Origin: Gammaproteobacteria bacterium
Lineage (GTDB): Bacteria > Pseudomonadota > Gammaproteobacteria > Steroidobacterales > Steroidobacteraceae
DNA length: 36,551 bases
Assembly (NCBI GenBank): GCA_010029775.1
Contig: RGWK01000003.1
Location: 1-36,551 of the forward strand
Reading direction: 5' to 3'
Below are positions 9,867 to 19,211 of the stretch, piece after piece. The notes under the pieces are model-generated. The model worked only from the letters and a program-made list of their open reading frames with translations. It had not been told where the DNA came from and did no database searches. Both the position numbers and the translations under genes were made by a program. Every line of letters begins with the position of its first letter. The first letter of the stretch is position 1.

Positions 9867-10697
9867 TCAGCGCAGCACGGCGCGCGCGAGCCGCGGATCG
9901 AGCACCGGCCAGCGCAGCCGCAGCTGCTCGAACTGCGCTCGCACAATTTGTGACACCGCAAGATCGCGGAACCAGCGACGATCCGCCGGCACGACGTACC
10001 ATGGCGCTGCGGCCGTGCCGCAGGCCGAGAATGCAGCCGAATACGCCCTGTGATACGCGCTCCACTGGCGCCGCTTGGCAAGATCCGCCAGATCAAGCTT
10101 CCAGCGCTTTTCCGGGTGAGTGCGGCGCTCCTCAAAACGGCGTTTCTGCTCGGCGCGACTGATCTGCAGGAAAATCTTTACCACCCGCGTGGCGTTGTCG
10201 GTGAGCAGCCGCTCGAAATCATTGATCGCCGCATAGCGTTGCCGCGCGACGCGCTCATCGATCGACCGCTCGACCACCGGCACGAGCACATCCTCGTAAT
10301 GCGATCGATTGAAGATCGCGACAGAACCCTTGGCCGGCGCATGCTGATGTACTCGCCAGAGAAAATCGTGGGCCTGCTCTTCCAGCGACGGCGGCTTGAA
10401 CGCCACCACGTTGCAACCCTGCGGATTGAAAGCGCCGAAGACACGGCGGATGGTGCTGTCCTTGCCACCGCCATCGAACGCCTGCAGTACGATCAAAACC
10501 GCATAACGGCGATCGGCATAAAGCTTGTTCTGCAACTCGTGCAGCCGTTGCAGATTTTCCTGCGTGGCTCGTTCGGCGGCCAGCCGCTCCCAGCCAAAGC
10601 AGTGCCCCGCGGCCGCATCTCGCAGGCCGGGAGATCGCCCGGGTGTCAGCCGCAGCGCAGCGACGAGCTCACTGCGCTCGACGACGGCCACGAACAT
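9867..10697 (-). CDS. Polyphosphate kinase 2 family protein (class III-like polyphosphate:nucleotide phosphotransferase)
   Basis: 'LIVLQAFDGGGKDSTIRRVFGAFNPQGCNVVAFKPPSLEEQAHDFLWRVHQHAPAKGSVAIFNRSHYEDVLV' is PPK2 Walker A/B/lid architecture; start ATG 10697 overlaps the upstream aguA 3' end. Confidence 0.92.
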   Translation of the reverse strand: MFVAVVERSELVAALRLTPGRSPGLRDAAAGHCFGWERLAAERATQENLQRLHELQNKLYADRRYAVLIVLQAFDGGGKDSTIRRVFGAFNPQGCNVVAFKPPSLEEQAHDFLWRVHQHAPAKGSVAIFNRSHYEDVLVPVVERSIDERVARQRYAAINDFERLLTDNATRVVKIFLQISRAEQKRRFEERRTHPEKRWKLDLADLAKRRQWSAYHRAYSAAFSACGTAAAPWYVVPADRRWFRDLAVSQIVRAQFEQLRLRWPVLDPRLARAVLR

Positions 10698-11787
10698 CTC
10701 CGCGCGGAATTTGTTGCGTGATGCAATGGATATTGCCTCCGCCCAGCAGGATTTCGCGTGCCGCCACGCCGACGACGCGCCGCTGCGGGAAAAGCCGCTG
10801 CACGAGTTCGAGCACGCGGCGATCGAGCGCCGGGTCAAGCAGCGGCACCACCACGCCGCCGTTGGCGATGTAGAAGTTGACGTAGCTTGCGGCCAACCGC
10901 TCCCCGGCGCGTCTTGGCTTGGCACCCGGCGTCGGCAGCACACCGGCCGCCTCACTCGAGGTCATGTAGAGCGGTCCCGGCATGGGAATTTTGTGAATGC
11001 GCAAGCGCCGGCCCCGCGCATCTCGGGCAGCCTGAAGACGCTCGAAGGCATCGCGCGAGATGGCCCACTGCGGATCGCGGCGATCATCCGTCCAGCCGAG
11101 TGCAACTTCGCCCGGCGCCACGAAGCACGCGAGATTGTCGATGTGACCGTCGGTCTCGTCATTGAAGACGCCTTGACCCAACCAGATCACCGTTTCGGTA
11201 CCCGTGTAGGCCTTGAGCAGCAGCTCGACCTGCCGACGCCCCAGCCCGGGGTTTCGGTTGGGGTTCAGCAGACATTGCTCCGTGACGAGCAACGTGCCCT
11301 CGCCGTCAGTGTGGATCGCCCCACCCTCGCACACCATGGGGGCACGGTAACGCGCCATCCCCTCCCTCTCGAGCACGCGACGCGCCACGAGCTCGTCGCG
11401 ATCCCACGGGAAATACAGCCCGCCCGAAAGGCCGCCCCAGGCATTGAAGTGCCAGTCGACGCCGCGCACGTCAGCGCCCCGAACCACACAGGTCGGACCG
11501 ACATCACGCATCCAGGCATCGTCGCTGTCGAGTCGCACCACCCGCACTCTCGGCTCCACGGCGCGTCGGGCCTGCTCAAACGCGGCCGGGTGCACGCCCA
11601 CGGTGACGGGCTCGAATTGCGCAATCGCCTTGACGACGGCGGCAAACGCCTGCTGCGCCGGAACCGCCTGTTCTCGCCAGTTATCCGGGCGCCGTGGCCA
11701 CAGCATCCAGCATCCACGATGCGGTTCGTACTCGGCCGGCATCCGAAAACCATCGGCAGCGGGCGTCGAGTCGAGTGGCGTATTCAT
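10669..11787 (-). CDS. aguA: Agmatine deiminase
   Basis: 'MPAEYEPHRGCWMLWPRRPDNWRE', 'DDAWMRDVGPTCVV', 'NDETDGHIDNLACFV', 'GGGNIHCITQQIP' agmatine deiminase motifs with catalytic Cys. Confidence 0.96.
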   Translation of the reverse strand: MNTPLDSTPAADGFRMPAEYEPHRGCWMLWPRRPDNWREQAVPAQQAFAAVVKAIAQFEPVTVGVHPAAFEQARRAVEPRVRVVRLDSDDAWMRDVGPTCVVRGADVRGVDWHFNAWGGLSGGLYFPWDRDELVARRVLEREGMARYRAPMVCEGGAIHTDGEGTLLVTEQCLLNPNRNPGLGRRQVELLLKAYTGTETVIWLGQGVFNDETDGHIDNLACFVAPGEVALGWTDDRRDPQWAISRDAFERLQAARDARGRRLRIHKIPMPGPLYMTSSEAAGVLPTPGAKPRRAGERLAASYVNFYIANGGVVVPLLDPALDRRVLELVQRLFPQRRVVGVAAREILLGGGNIHCITQQIPRGDVRGRRRAQ

Positions 11788-11903
11788 CTGCTCATTCTAC
11801 TGCGGCGCGGCCATTCGATGCCGGTGGCGTGATAAAATCCGCGCCACACGACGGCAGTGGGGTCACATAGGCCGCGTGTTACAGCGAAGGAGCACACAAC
11901 ATC

Positions 11904-13211
11904 ATGACGACGGCTGCAAAAGTCACTCTTACGCCGCCCGCGGGCGGCGCAAAGATCAGCATCAAGGACGGCAAACTCAGCGTCCCGAACAATCCCATCG
12001 TGCCGTTCATCGAAGGAGACGGCACCGGCCCCGACATCTGGCGGGCGAGCGTACGCGTTCTCGATGCCGCGGTTGCCAAGTGCTACGGCGGCCAGCGCAA
12101 GATCCATTGGCTTGAGGTGTACGCCGGCGAAAAATCCAACAAGCTCTTCAACACTTGGCTGCCCGACGAAACGGTCGCAGCCTGTCGCGAATACCTGGTG
12201 TCGATCAAAGGACCGCTGACCACGCCCGTGGGCGGTGGCATCCGCTCGCTGAACGTGGCGTTGCGGCAGTTGCTCGATCTCTATGTGTGCCTGCGCCCCG
12301 TGCGCTGGTTCAAGGGCGTGCCCTCACCGGTCAAGGCACCCGAGAAGGTCGACATGGTGATCTTCCGCGAGAACACCGAGGACATCTACGCCGGCATCGA
12401 ATTCGAACTCGGCAGTGAAGAAAATCGCCGTTTCAAAGCCTTGTTCAAAGAAAACTTCCCCAAGGCCTACGCCAAGATCCGCTTCCCGGAGACCTCGGGT
12501 ATCGGCATCAAGCCGGTGTCCCAGGAAGGCACCGAGCGATTGTTCCGCGCTGCCGTCGAGTACGCGATCGCCAACCAGCGCAAGAGCGTGACCATCGTCC
12601 ACAAGGGCAACATCCAAAAATTCACCGAAGGCGCCTTCCGCAACTGGTCCTATGCGCTCGCCGAGCGCGACTTCCCGGGCCAGACCTATGGCTGGGAGCA
12701 GTGGGAACGCACCAAGGCCGCGGAAGGTGAGAAGGCGGCGAATGCGGAGATGGATGCCGCCAAGAAAGCCGGCAAGATCATCATCAAGGACGCCATCGCC
12801 GACATCACCCTGCAACAAGTCCTGACCCGTCCCGATGAGTTCGATGTGCTGGCCACCTGCAACCTCAACGGTGACTACCTCTCGGATGCACTGGCCGCGC
12901 AAGTGGGCGGCATCGGCATCGCGCCGGGCGCCAACATCAACTACGTCACAGGCCACGCAGTATTCGAAGCCACTCATGGCACAGCACCGAAATACGCCAA
13001 CCTCGACAAGGTCAACCCGGGCTCCGTATTGCTGTCCGGCGAGATGATGTTGCGCTACATGGGCTGGACCGAGGCTGCGGATGCGATCATCACGGCCATG
13101 GACCGCACCATCGCTCAAAAAACCGTCACCTACGATTTCGCTCGCCTGATGGAAGGGGCGACCGAGGTCAAGTGCAGCGAGTTTGCGGACGCGCTGATCC
13201 GTAATCTTTGA
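11904..13211 (+). CDS. icd: Isocitrate dehydrogenase [NADP+], E. coli Icd type
   Basis: '[14 protein letters not shown]', '[32 protein letters not shown]' (carries the Ser that AceK phosphorylates in E. coli Icd), '[12 protein letters not shown]'. Confidence 0.97.
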   Translation: MTTAAKVTLTPPAGGAKISIKDGKLSVPNNPIVPFIEGDGTGPDIWRASVRVLDAAVAKCYGGQRKIHWLEVYAGEKSNKLFNTWLPDETVAACREYLVSIKGPLTTPVGGGIRSLNVALRQLLDLYVCLRPVRWFKGVPSPVKAPEKVDMVIFRENTEDIYAGIEFELGSEENRRFKALFKENFPKAYAKIRFPETSGIGIKPVSQEGTERLFRAAVEYAIANQRKSVTIVHKGNIQKFTEGAFRNWSYALAERDFPGQTYGWEQWERTKAAEGEKAANAEMDAAKKAGKIIIKDAIADITLQQVLTRPDEFDVLATCNLNGDYLSDALAAQVGGIGIAPGANINYVTGHAVFEATHGTAPKYANLDKVNPGSVLLSGEMMLRYMGWTEAADAIITAMDRTIAQKTVTYDFARLMEGATEVKCSEFADALIRNL

Positions 13212-14806
13212 CGACACCGGCCGCAGTGTCCGCTGATGCCCTGTTGGAAAGCAGCGCGCAGCGGATTGCTGCGGCCTTCGCCGCCTACAACGGCGAATTT
13301 CGCGCAATCACCCGGCGGGCCAAGGCGCGCTTCGAAACGCGGGACTGGCAAGGAAGCCAGCAAGATGCCGTGGAGCGCATCGACCTTTATGACAGGTCGG
13401 TCAACCGGCTCGTCGCGACGATGCGCGCCCAACTTGGTGATCGTGCGGACGATCGCGCCCTCTGGCACGGGATCCGCAACCGTTTCCACTCCCGCACCGC
13501 GGGGCTGCCCGATGCCGCTTTCGCGCGGACGTTTTTCAGTTCCGTTTCGCGGCGCATGCTCGGCACCGTCGGGGTGGCGCCGGAACTCGAATTCACCGGC
13601 GATGACCTCGACCCCCTCGAGGGGGCCGGCGCCAACCCGGAGGTGATCGAGTACGAGTTTCGGGGTGATCTGCAACTGCTGCTAGAGGATCTGCTCGGCG
13701 ATCTGGAGCTGCGTTGTACCTGGATTAACTTCGATCGCAGCGTCGAGCACGCCGTGCAGGACATCGAGGCCGCCCTCGGCAACAGCGCCAGCCGCCCTCG
13801 CCTGCTGACCGTCAGGGTGCTCAAGCCAATTTTTTTCCAGAGCACGCGAGCCTACATCGTTGGACATCTGGCGACCGAGGCAGACACCCTGCCGCTCGTG
13901 ATTGCCCTGCAGCATACCGAACGCGGGCTGTTCATCGATGCCGCCATGCTCGATGAGGACGATGTCAGCGTCGTCTTCGGCTTCACCCGCTCGTACTTCC
14001 ACGTCGATCTCGAGCGAGTGATCGAGGCCGTCGTGTTTCTGCGCCAGCTGCTGCCGCGCAAACCGTTGTCAGAACTGTTCACCGTGCTCGGTCGGGCAAA
14101 ACAGGGCAAAACCGAGCGCTTCCGCGAAATCAGCCAGCACCTCGAACAGTCGGACGACCAGTTCGTGCACGCGGCGGGCGAGCGCGGCCTCGTTATGGTG
14201 TGCTTTACGCTGCCTTCGCTCGATGTGGTGTTCAAACTGATTCGCGACCGGTTTCCTCCTGTGAAGAATGTGCTGCGCCAGGACGTGCTCGACAAATATC
14301 GATTCGTCTTCAAACATGACCGGGCGGGTCGACTGGTCGATGCGCAGGAATTCAAACGCATCCGCCTGCCCAAGGCGCGTTTTTCACCCGAGCTTCTCGA
14401 AGAGCTGGCGACGGAAACTGCCGAGACCGTGCATTCGGAGGGCGAAGATCTTATTTTTGATCATATGTACATCGAGCGGCGGATGGCGCCCCTCAACCTC
14501 TTCCTGCGCGATGCACCCGAAGAAGCCGCCAACCGGGCCGTGCTCGATTACGGGCAGTCGATCCGGGATCTGGCCCATTCCAATATCTTCGCGGGCGATC
14601 TGCTGCTGAAGAACTTCGGCGTGACCCGCCACGGCCGCGTGATTTTCTACGACTACGATGAACTGTGTCAGGTTACCGACTGCCGCTTCCGCGAGGTCCC
14701 GGTGGCGAGCAGCGATGAAGACGAGATGCGCAGCGAGGCCTGGTTCTACGTCGCCGACAACGACGCGAAATCCTTGAAATCCTCCCCTATCGTCCACGCC
14801 GCGTGA
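13208..14806 (+). CDS. aceK: Isocitrate dehydrogenase kinase/phosphatase; C-terminus apparently altered by an internal deletion/frame change near 14758-14768
   Basis: '[14 protein letters not shown]', '[14 protein letters not shown]', '[40 protein letters not shown]' AceK motifs. TTG start (13208) overlaps the icd TGA. The expected AceK terminus ('[14 protein letters not shown]') is encoded in another frame, ending at 14826. Confidence 0.93.
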   Translation: MTTPAAVSADALLESSAQRIAAAFAAYNGEFRAITRRAKARFETRDWQGSQQDAVERIDLYDRSVNRLVATMRAQLGDRADDRALWHGIRNRFHSRTAGLPDAAFARTFFSSVSRRMLGTVGVAPELEFTGDDLDPLEGAGANPEVIEYEFRGDLQLLLEDLLGDLELRCTWINFDRSVEHAVQDIEAALGNSASRPRLLTVRVLKPIFFQSTRAYIVGHLATEADTLPLVIALQHTERGLFIDAAMLDEDDVSVVFGFTRSYFHVDLERVIEAVVFLRQLLPRKPLSELFTVLGRAKQGKTERFREISQHLEQSDDQFVHAAGERGLVMVCFTLPSLDVVFKLIRDRFPPVKNVLRQDVLDKYRFVFKHDRAGRLVDAQEFKRIRLPKARFSPELLEELATETAETVHSEGEDLIFDHMYIERRMAPLNLFLRDAPEEAANRAVLDYGQSIRDLAHSNIFAGDLLLKNFGVTRHGRVIFYDYDELCQVTDCRFREVPVASSDEDEMRSEAWFYVADNDAKSLKSSPIVHAA

Positions 14807-14822
14807 GCGGTAGGATCGACCA

Positions 14823-15674
14823 ATGACAATCGCCACGTCCGTAAAACCGACGGTGACGCCGCGCGACATTCGCTTCGAGCCGCGCAAAGGTTATCAGCGA
14901 CATTGGCTCGGCGGAGACGCTGTGGGCACCGCGGTGATGAACGCCCTGTCGCTGACCTTCCCCGACGGTGAACGCCTGTTTGTGGATGCCGTGCGCCACT
15001 ATCGAGAGCGCCTGCCACCGGCGCTTCAGGACGAAGCGCGTCGCTTCATCGCCCAGGAGGCGCTCCACTCGCGCGAACACCAGTCGCTCAATGATTTGGT
15101 CGACCCCGAGATCTACCCCGTGGCCGAGATTCTCGAGAAGATCCGCGCCCGAATCGCCATGGCGCGCGCCCGCGGGCCCTTTGGCATGCTGGTCTCGACC
15201 ATCGCGCTTGAGCATTTCACAGCCATGATGGCCGAAGTACACATGGCAGCCGGAGATCGGCTGTTCGCGGGAGCGGAGCCACGTATCGAACGGCTGTGGC
15301 GCTGGCACGCCCTTGAGGAAACCGAACACAAGGCCGTCGCCTACGATGTCTTCATGGAAATCACACGTCACTGGCATCCGCTGCGCCGGTACTGGCTGCG
15401 GGTATGGACCATGGCGCTGATCACCGTGAACTTCACCCGCAACATCAGCAGCCATGCCGCCCGCCTGCTTGAGGCGGAGGGCTACAGCCGGCGCGCGGCG
15501 CGGGCCGCTGTACGGGACTATGTGTGGCGGTCGCCCGGGATTTTCCGTCTCGGCTGGCGCACCTATTTCGCCTGGTACCGCCCCGGATTCCACCCCTGGC
15601 AGATCGGTTCCCGGCCCGAGGTGGACGCCTGGCGCGAGGAATTCGACGCCGTTGCCAAAACGTCATCGTTGTAA
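14823..15674 (+). CDS. Predicted metal-dependent hydrolase (PF10118-like)
   Basis: 'RHWLGGDAVGTAVMNALSLTFPDGERLFVDAVRHYRERLPPALQDEARRFIAQEALHSREHQSLND' and 'WHALEETEHKAVAYDVF' His/Glu metal-ligand pattern. Confidence 0.85.
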   Translation: MTIATSVKPTVTPRDIRFEPRKGYQRHWLGGDAVGTAVMNALSLTFPDGERLFVDAVRHYRERLPPALQDEARRFIAQEALHSREHQSLNDLVDPEIYPVAEILEKIRARIAMARARGPFGMLVSTIALEHFTAMMAEVHMAAGDRLFAGAEPRIERLWRWHALEETEHKAVAYDVFMEITRHWHPLRRYWLRVWTMALITVNFTRNISSHAARLLEAEGYSRRAARAAVRDYVWRSPGIFRLGWRTYFAWYRPGFHPWQIGSRPEVDAWREEFDAVAKTSSL

Positions 15675-15718
15675 GACGATAGGAGGCTGTCCCAACTTCC
15701 CAGCAGGGCCTTGATTCC

Positions 15719-17807
15719 ATGAGAACCGTTAACGCCTGTATTGCGTCCATCCTCGTTGCCTCGTCTGCCGCCGCGGGCCATGCCCAAGACCAAGGGGGTC
15801 TCGAAGAGGTCACTGTCACCGCGCAGCGCCGCTCGCAGAGCCTGCAAGACGTACCCATCGCGATCACGGCTTTCACCTCCGAGCAACTCGCCGCGCGCCA
15901 GGTATTCGACACCTACGATCTGGTTCGCAACATCCCGAACCTCACGGGCAACGCCAACGTCGGCGTCGGCACCTCGAGTTCCTTGTATGTCCGTGGCCTC
16001 GGCAATGCCGAGTCTATTGCCACCTTCGATCTGCCGGTCGGCACCTACGTCGACGACGTGTACATTTCGCGTCAGAACCACAACAACTTCAGCATGTTCG
16101 ATGTCGAGCGCATCGAGGTGCTGCGTGGTCCGCAGGGCACCCTGTTCGGTCGCAACACGACGGGCGGCGCCATCAACGTCGTCATGAAAAAGCCCGGTAC
16201 CGAGTATCAGGGTTACGTCGAAGGCGGTGTCGGCCGCTTCGGCCTCGTCACGGCTCGCGGTTCGGTCGATCTGCCGATCTCGGATACGCTGCTGACCAAG
16301 TTCTCGGCCTATCGCGTCAAGGACGACGGATACGCCAAGCAACTGTCGACCGGACGCATGCTTAATGATCGCGATGCCACGGGCTTTCGCGCCGACGTGC
16401 GGCTCGTGCCGACCGAAGATGTGACGGTCGATTTCGTCGCCGAATACGTCGACGATCGAAACACCAACTTCCTCAACGTGCTCGATGCCAACGAAAACCG
16501 CATCATCAACAACAAGCTGACGCAGGGCGCTCTGGTCGGCGTATTCACCGGTGCGAAGGCTGCGCTCGATGTCGGCAACGAGGCCGTCACCCGCGCCTAC
16601 ACGCTGAGCGTGCAGAGCATCATCAACGAAAACCTCTCGCTGACCTCGATCACGGGCTACCGCAAGACGGACCACGACTTCCTCGTCGACTCCGGCGGCG
16701 AACTGCCGCGCCGTCGCCACCACAGGCGTCTTCTCGGTCGCTGCCGACCGCACGATGAAGAACGACCTGAAGACCTATGCGGTGTATGCACAAGCCGATC
16801 ACGTGATTGCCGAACACCTCACCTTCACGACAGGCTTGCGCTATACGAGTGAAACCAAGACCTTCGGCATCGAGCGCAACCCGGGCGCGGCAGGTGCGGC
16901 GCTCTCGAGCACCGCCATCGCTGCGGCGGGCATTCCGCTCGAGCTCAAGGAAGATGTCTGGACACCGCGCGTCGCCCTGCAGTACGACCTGTCGGATGAC
17001 GTGATGGTGTTCGCCTCGGCCACGCGCGGCTTCAAGTCAGGCGGCTGGCCGGCGCGCGCCACTGCGAACAATGCCTTCATCCCGTTCGCTCCTGAAAAGG
17101 TGTGGTCGTACGAGATCGGCACACGCGCCGACCTCTTTGGTGATCGCCTGCGACTGAACGCGACTGCCTTCTACGCCATCACCGACGACATTCAGATCCC
17201 GGCTCGAATCGACATCAACGGCGTGCAGATCTCCACCACGACGAACCCCGCCGATCTGCGTAACTCGGGGCTCGAAATCGATGCAGTCTGGGTGCCAGTC
17301 GATGGTCTGAACATCACCGCGGGCATCGGCCTGCAAGATGCGAAGTACGTCGCCATCAACCAGCGGGTGCTTGATCAGGCTGCGGTCTGTCGTGCCAACC
17401 CGGCGGGTCTGTATCAGGGCGCACCGGCCTGCAATGCCAACTTCGTGGATCAGTTCGGCAACATCGCCACCCCGGTCCGCGCGCCGGATTACACCGTCAG
17501 CCTCAGCGCAAGCTACGAGTTCACGGTGGGCGGCGTAACACTGACGCCAAACGTGGGTGTCAACGCCAGCGACGAGTACGCCATCGGCACGACGGGCAGC
17601 CCGCAGAGCACGAACGGCACCTGGAGCGGCAAGCAGACCTACATCAACGCGGGTCTGAACCTGAAGTTTGCGGCCATCGAGGGTCTCTCGGTTACGGTCG
17701 ACTGCCGCAACTGCGAGGACAAGGCCTATCCGATGTCGGCACTCGGCCCCTTCCAGTTCCTCGATCGTCCGGGCAGCTGGAGCGCCCGCGTTCGCTACAA
17801 GTTCTGA
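15719..17807 (+). pseudogene. TonB-dependent receptor, frame-disrupted by an apparent internal deletion near 16696-16718
   Basis: First frame: 'LEEVTVTAQRRSQSLQDVPIAITAFTSEQL...IEVLRGPQGTLFGRNTTGGAINVV...ITGYRKTDHDFLVDSGGE'. Second frame resumes 'VATTGVFSVAADRTMKNDLKTYAVYAQADHVIAEHLTFTTGLRYTSE...' through the C-terminal barrel to 17807. Confidence 0.87.
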
Positions 17808-17817
17808 TCGGGGCCGC

Positions 17818-18825
17818 CTACTCCTCGATCAACTCGACCCATTCTCCGGCGGGGCCACGCACCGAAGCGGCGTGGTTCCCGCCGTAGGCGAGTCCGGGCA
17901 GTCGTTGCGGCGCAGCCAGCCAATCGAGTTTAAGTCCGGCAAGCTTGCGAACCGCAAAGCTCGTCGAAACGATGCCGAGCGGCAAGTCTCCGTCAGGCAC
18001 TGCCCTGGGGCCGGCATTGGCCGAGTAGCCGTCAAACTCGATCAGATTGCCGTGCTGTGCCAGCCGGGTCGTGGTCAGCGGCAGACCCGTACCGGGCGGC
18101 AGCGACTGAGCGCGAATCAACACACCGACCGGTACGCTGCGTGGCGTGTTGCGCGTCAAGCCGAACGGGGTCGTGTAGAAATCGAGCAGCGCCTCGATAT
18201 CCGGGCCCCCGATGACCATGATGAAGATTCTGCCCACCTCGCCGTTCGGCAAGGGCAGCAGCGAGCGACTGCGATCGCCTGTCTCGGCCGTCAGGTACAA
18301 CACCTCGCCGCTCGGCCCGACGACCTGAAAGGCACGGATACTCGGGTAAGCCCCGAGCGGTGCTGGCTCGCCGATCACGCGAAACGGGGAATCCTTGAGC
18401 TTGGCATGAAGACCATCCGGATCGTCGACAATGATTTCGATGCCGTTCCAGCCGTAGGTCAGCAAGGGGCGATACGGCAACGACAAGGCCGCGGGCGATG
18501 CCTGCACAGCCCGAATGAACACATCGGGGGCTGCATCGGAACTCATCAGCACATAGGCCCGCCCTGCAGCCCGCGGCGCCCCCCAGCTGCCAGCAAGTTC
18601 GGCCGAGACGACACCCCGCTCGCGAACCTTGTATCCCAGCCAGCGACCGTAGTCGCGTTCCACGGCCTCGAGATCGGCAGCGGAGAACGTGGCCATTCGA
18701 ATGCGCAGCAACTGCTGCTGCGATGCCACCGACGTGCTCGTCGTCTGCGCGGGAATCGGCGTCGATGTGAAACACATGGCCAACGCCAATCCAGCGATCC
18801 ACCGAACGATGGCGGTCTTGAACAT
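17818..18825 (-). CDS. Predicted secreted VOC/glyoxalase-fold protein (two VOC-like halves)
   Basis: N-terminal signal peptide 'MFKTAIVRWIAGLALAMCFTSTPIPAQ'; 'NGIEIIVDDPDGLHAKL' and 'GRIFIMVIGGPDIEALLDFYTTPFGL...NHAASVRGPAGEWVELIE' resemble VOC repeats. Confidence 0.7.
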   Translation of the reverse strand: MFKTAIVRWIAGLALAMCFTSTPIPAQTTSTSVASQQQLLRIRMATFSAADLEAVERDYGRWLGYKVRERGVVSAELAGSWGAPRAAGRAYVLMSSDAAPDVFIRAVQASPAALSLPYRPLLTYGWNGIEIIVDDPDGLHAKLKDSPFRVIGEPAPLGAYPSIRAFQVVGPSGEVLYLTAETGDRSRSLLPLPNGEVGRIFIMVIGGPDIEALLDFYTTPFGLTRNTPRSVPVGVLIRAQSLPPGTGLPLTTTRLAQHGNLIEFDGYSANAGPRAVPDGDLPLGIVSTSFAVRKLAGLKLDWLAAPQRLPGLAYGGNHAASVRGPAGEWVELIEE

Positions 18826-18878
18826 CGAGCATCCCTCCGCGTCGAAAAGTCTGTGCGCCGCGTTATGCTACCCAAACT

Positions 18879-19211
18879 ATGAGCAAAGCACCCACGGAAG
18901 TCTCCCTGCCCCGAACCACCCGTGGCAAACGGCCTGTGTTCTTCGATGATCCGGCGATCGATCAGATGATGACTTTCCTCATCGAGCTGACCACGGAGGT
19001 CGCGGTGCTCCGCGAGCGACTCGACACCGTCGAGCGACTGCTCGATGCCGGTGTGCCGGTCACCCGCGAAGCAATCGAGGCGTATCAGCCGCAGGCCGCC
19101 GTCGATGCGGAACGTAACGCATGGCGCGATGCGTATCTCAAGCGGGTGTTCCGCATGCATCCGAGCGCCAACGCGCAGGCCGGCGATCCACCGCAAGGCT
19201 CAGGCGTATGA
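18879..19211 (+). CDS. Small putative coiled-coil hypothetical protein
   Basis: 110 aa; 'IDQMMTFLIELTTEVAVLRERLDTVERLLDAGVPVTREAIEAY' heptad-like; stop overlaps the next gene's ATG (ATGA). Confidence 0.65.
   Translation: MSKAPTEVSLPRTTRGKRPVFFDDPAIDQMMTFLIELTTEVAVLRERLDTVERLLDAGVPVTREAIEAYQPQAAVDAERNAWRDAYLKRVFRMHPSANAQAGDPPQGSGV

Noticed and set aside
9854-9880. Possible bidirectional terminator between the convergent TonB receptor and ppk2
   Set aside because: Stops are 1 bp apart and no convincing stem plus T-tract was found
10525-11832. 435-aa plus-strand ORF opposite aguA/ppk2
   Set aside because: Shadow ORF; the minus strand carries clear agmatine deiminase and PPK2 motifs
12324-13307. 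327-aa minus-strand ORF opposite icd
   Set aside because: Composition artefact of GC-rich coding DNA; no motifs, and icd is unambiguous
15563-16753. 396-aa minus-strand ORF opposite the TonB receptor
   Set aside because: Shadow ORF with Val/Asp/Arg-rich low-information sequence; the sense strand is strongly supported
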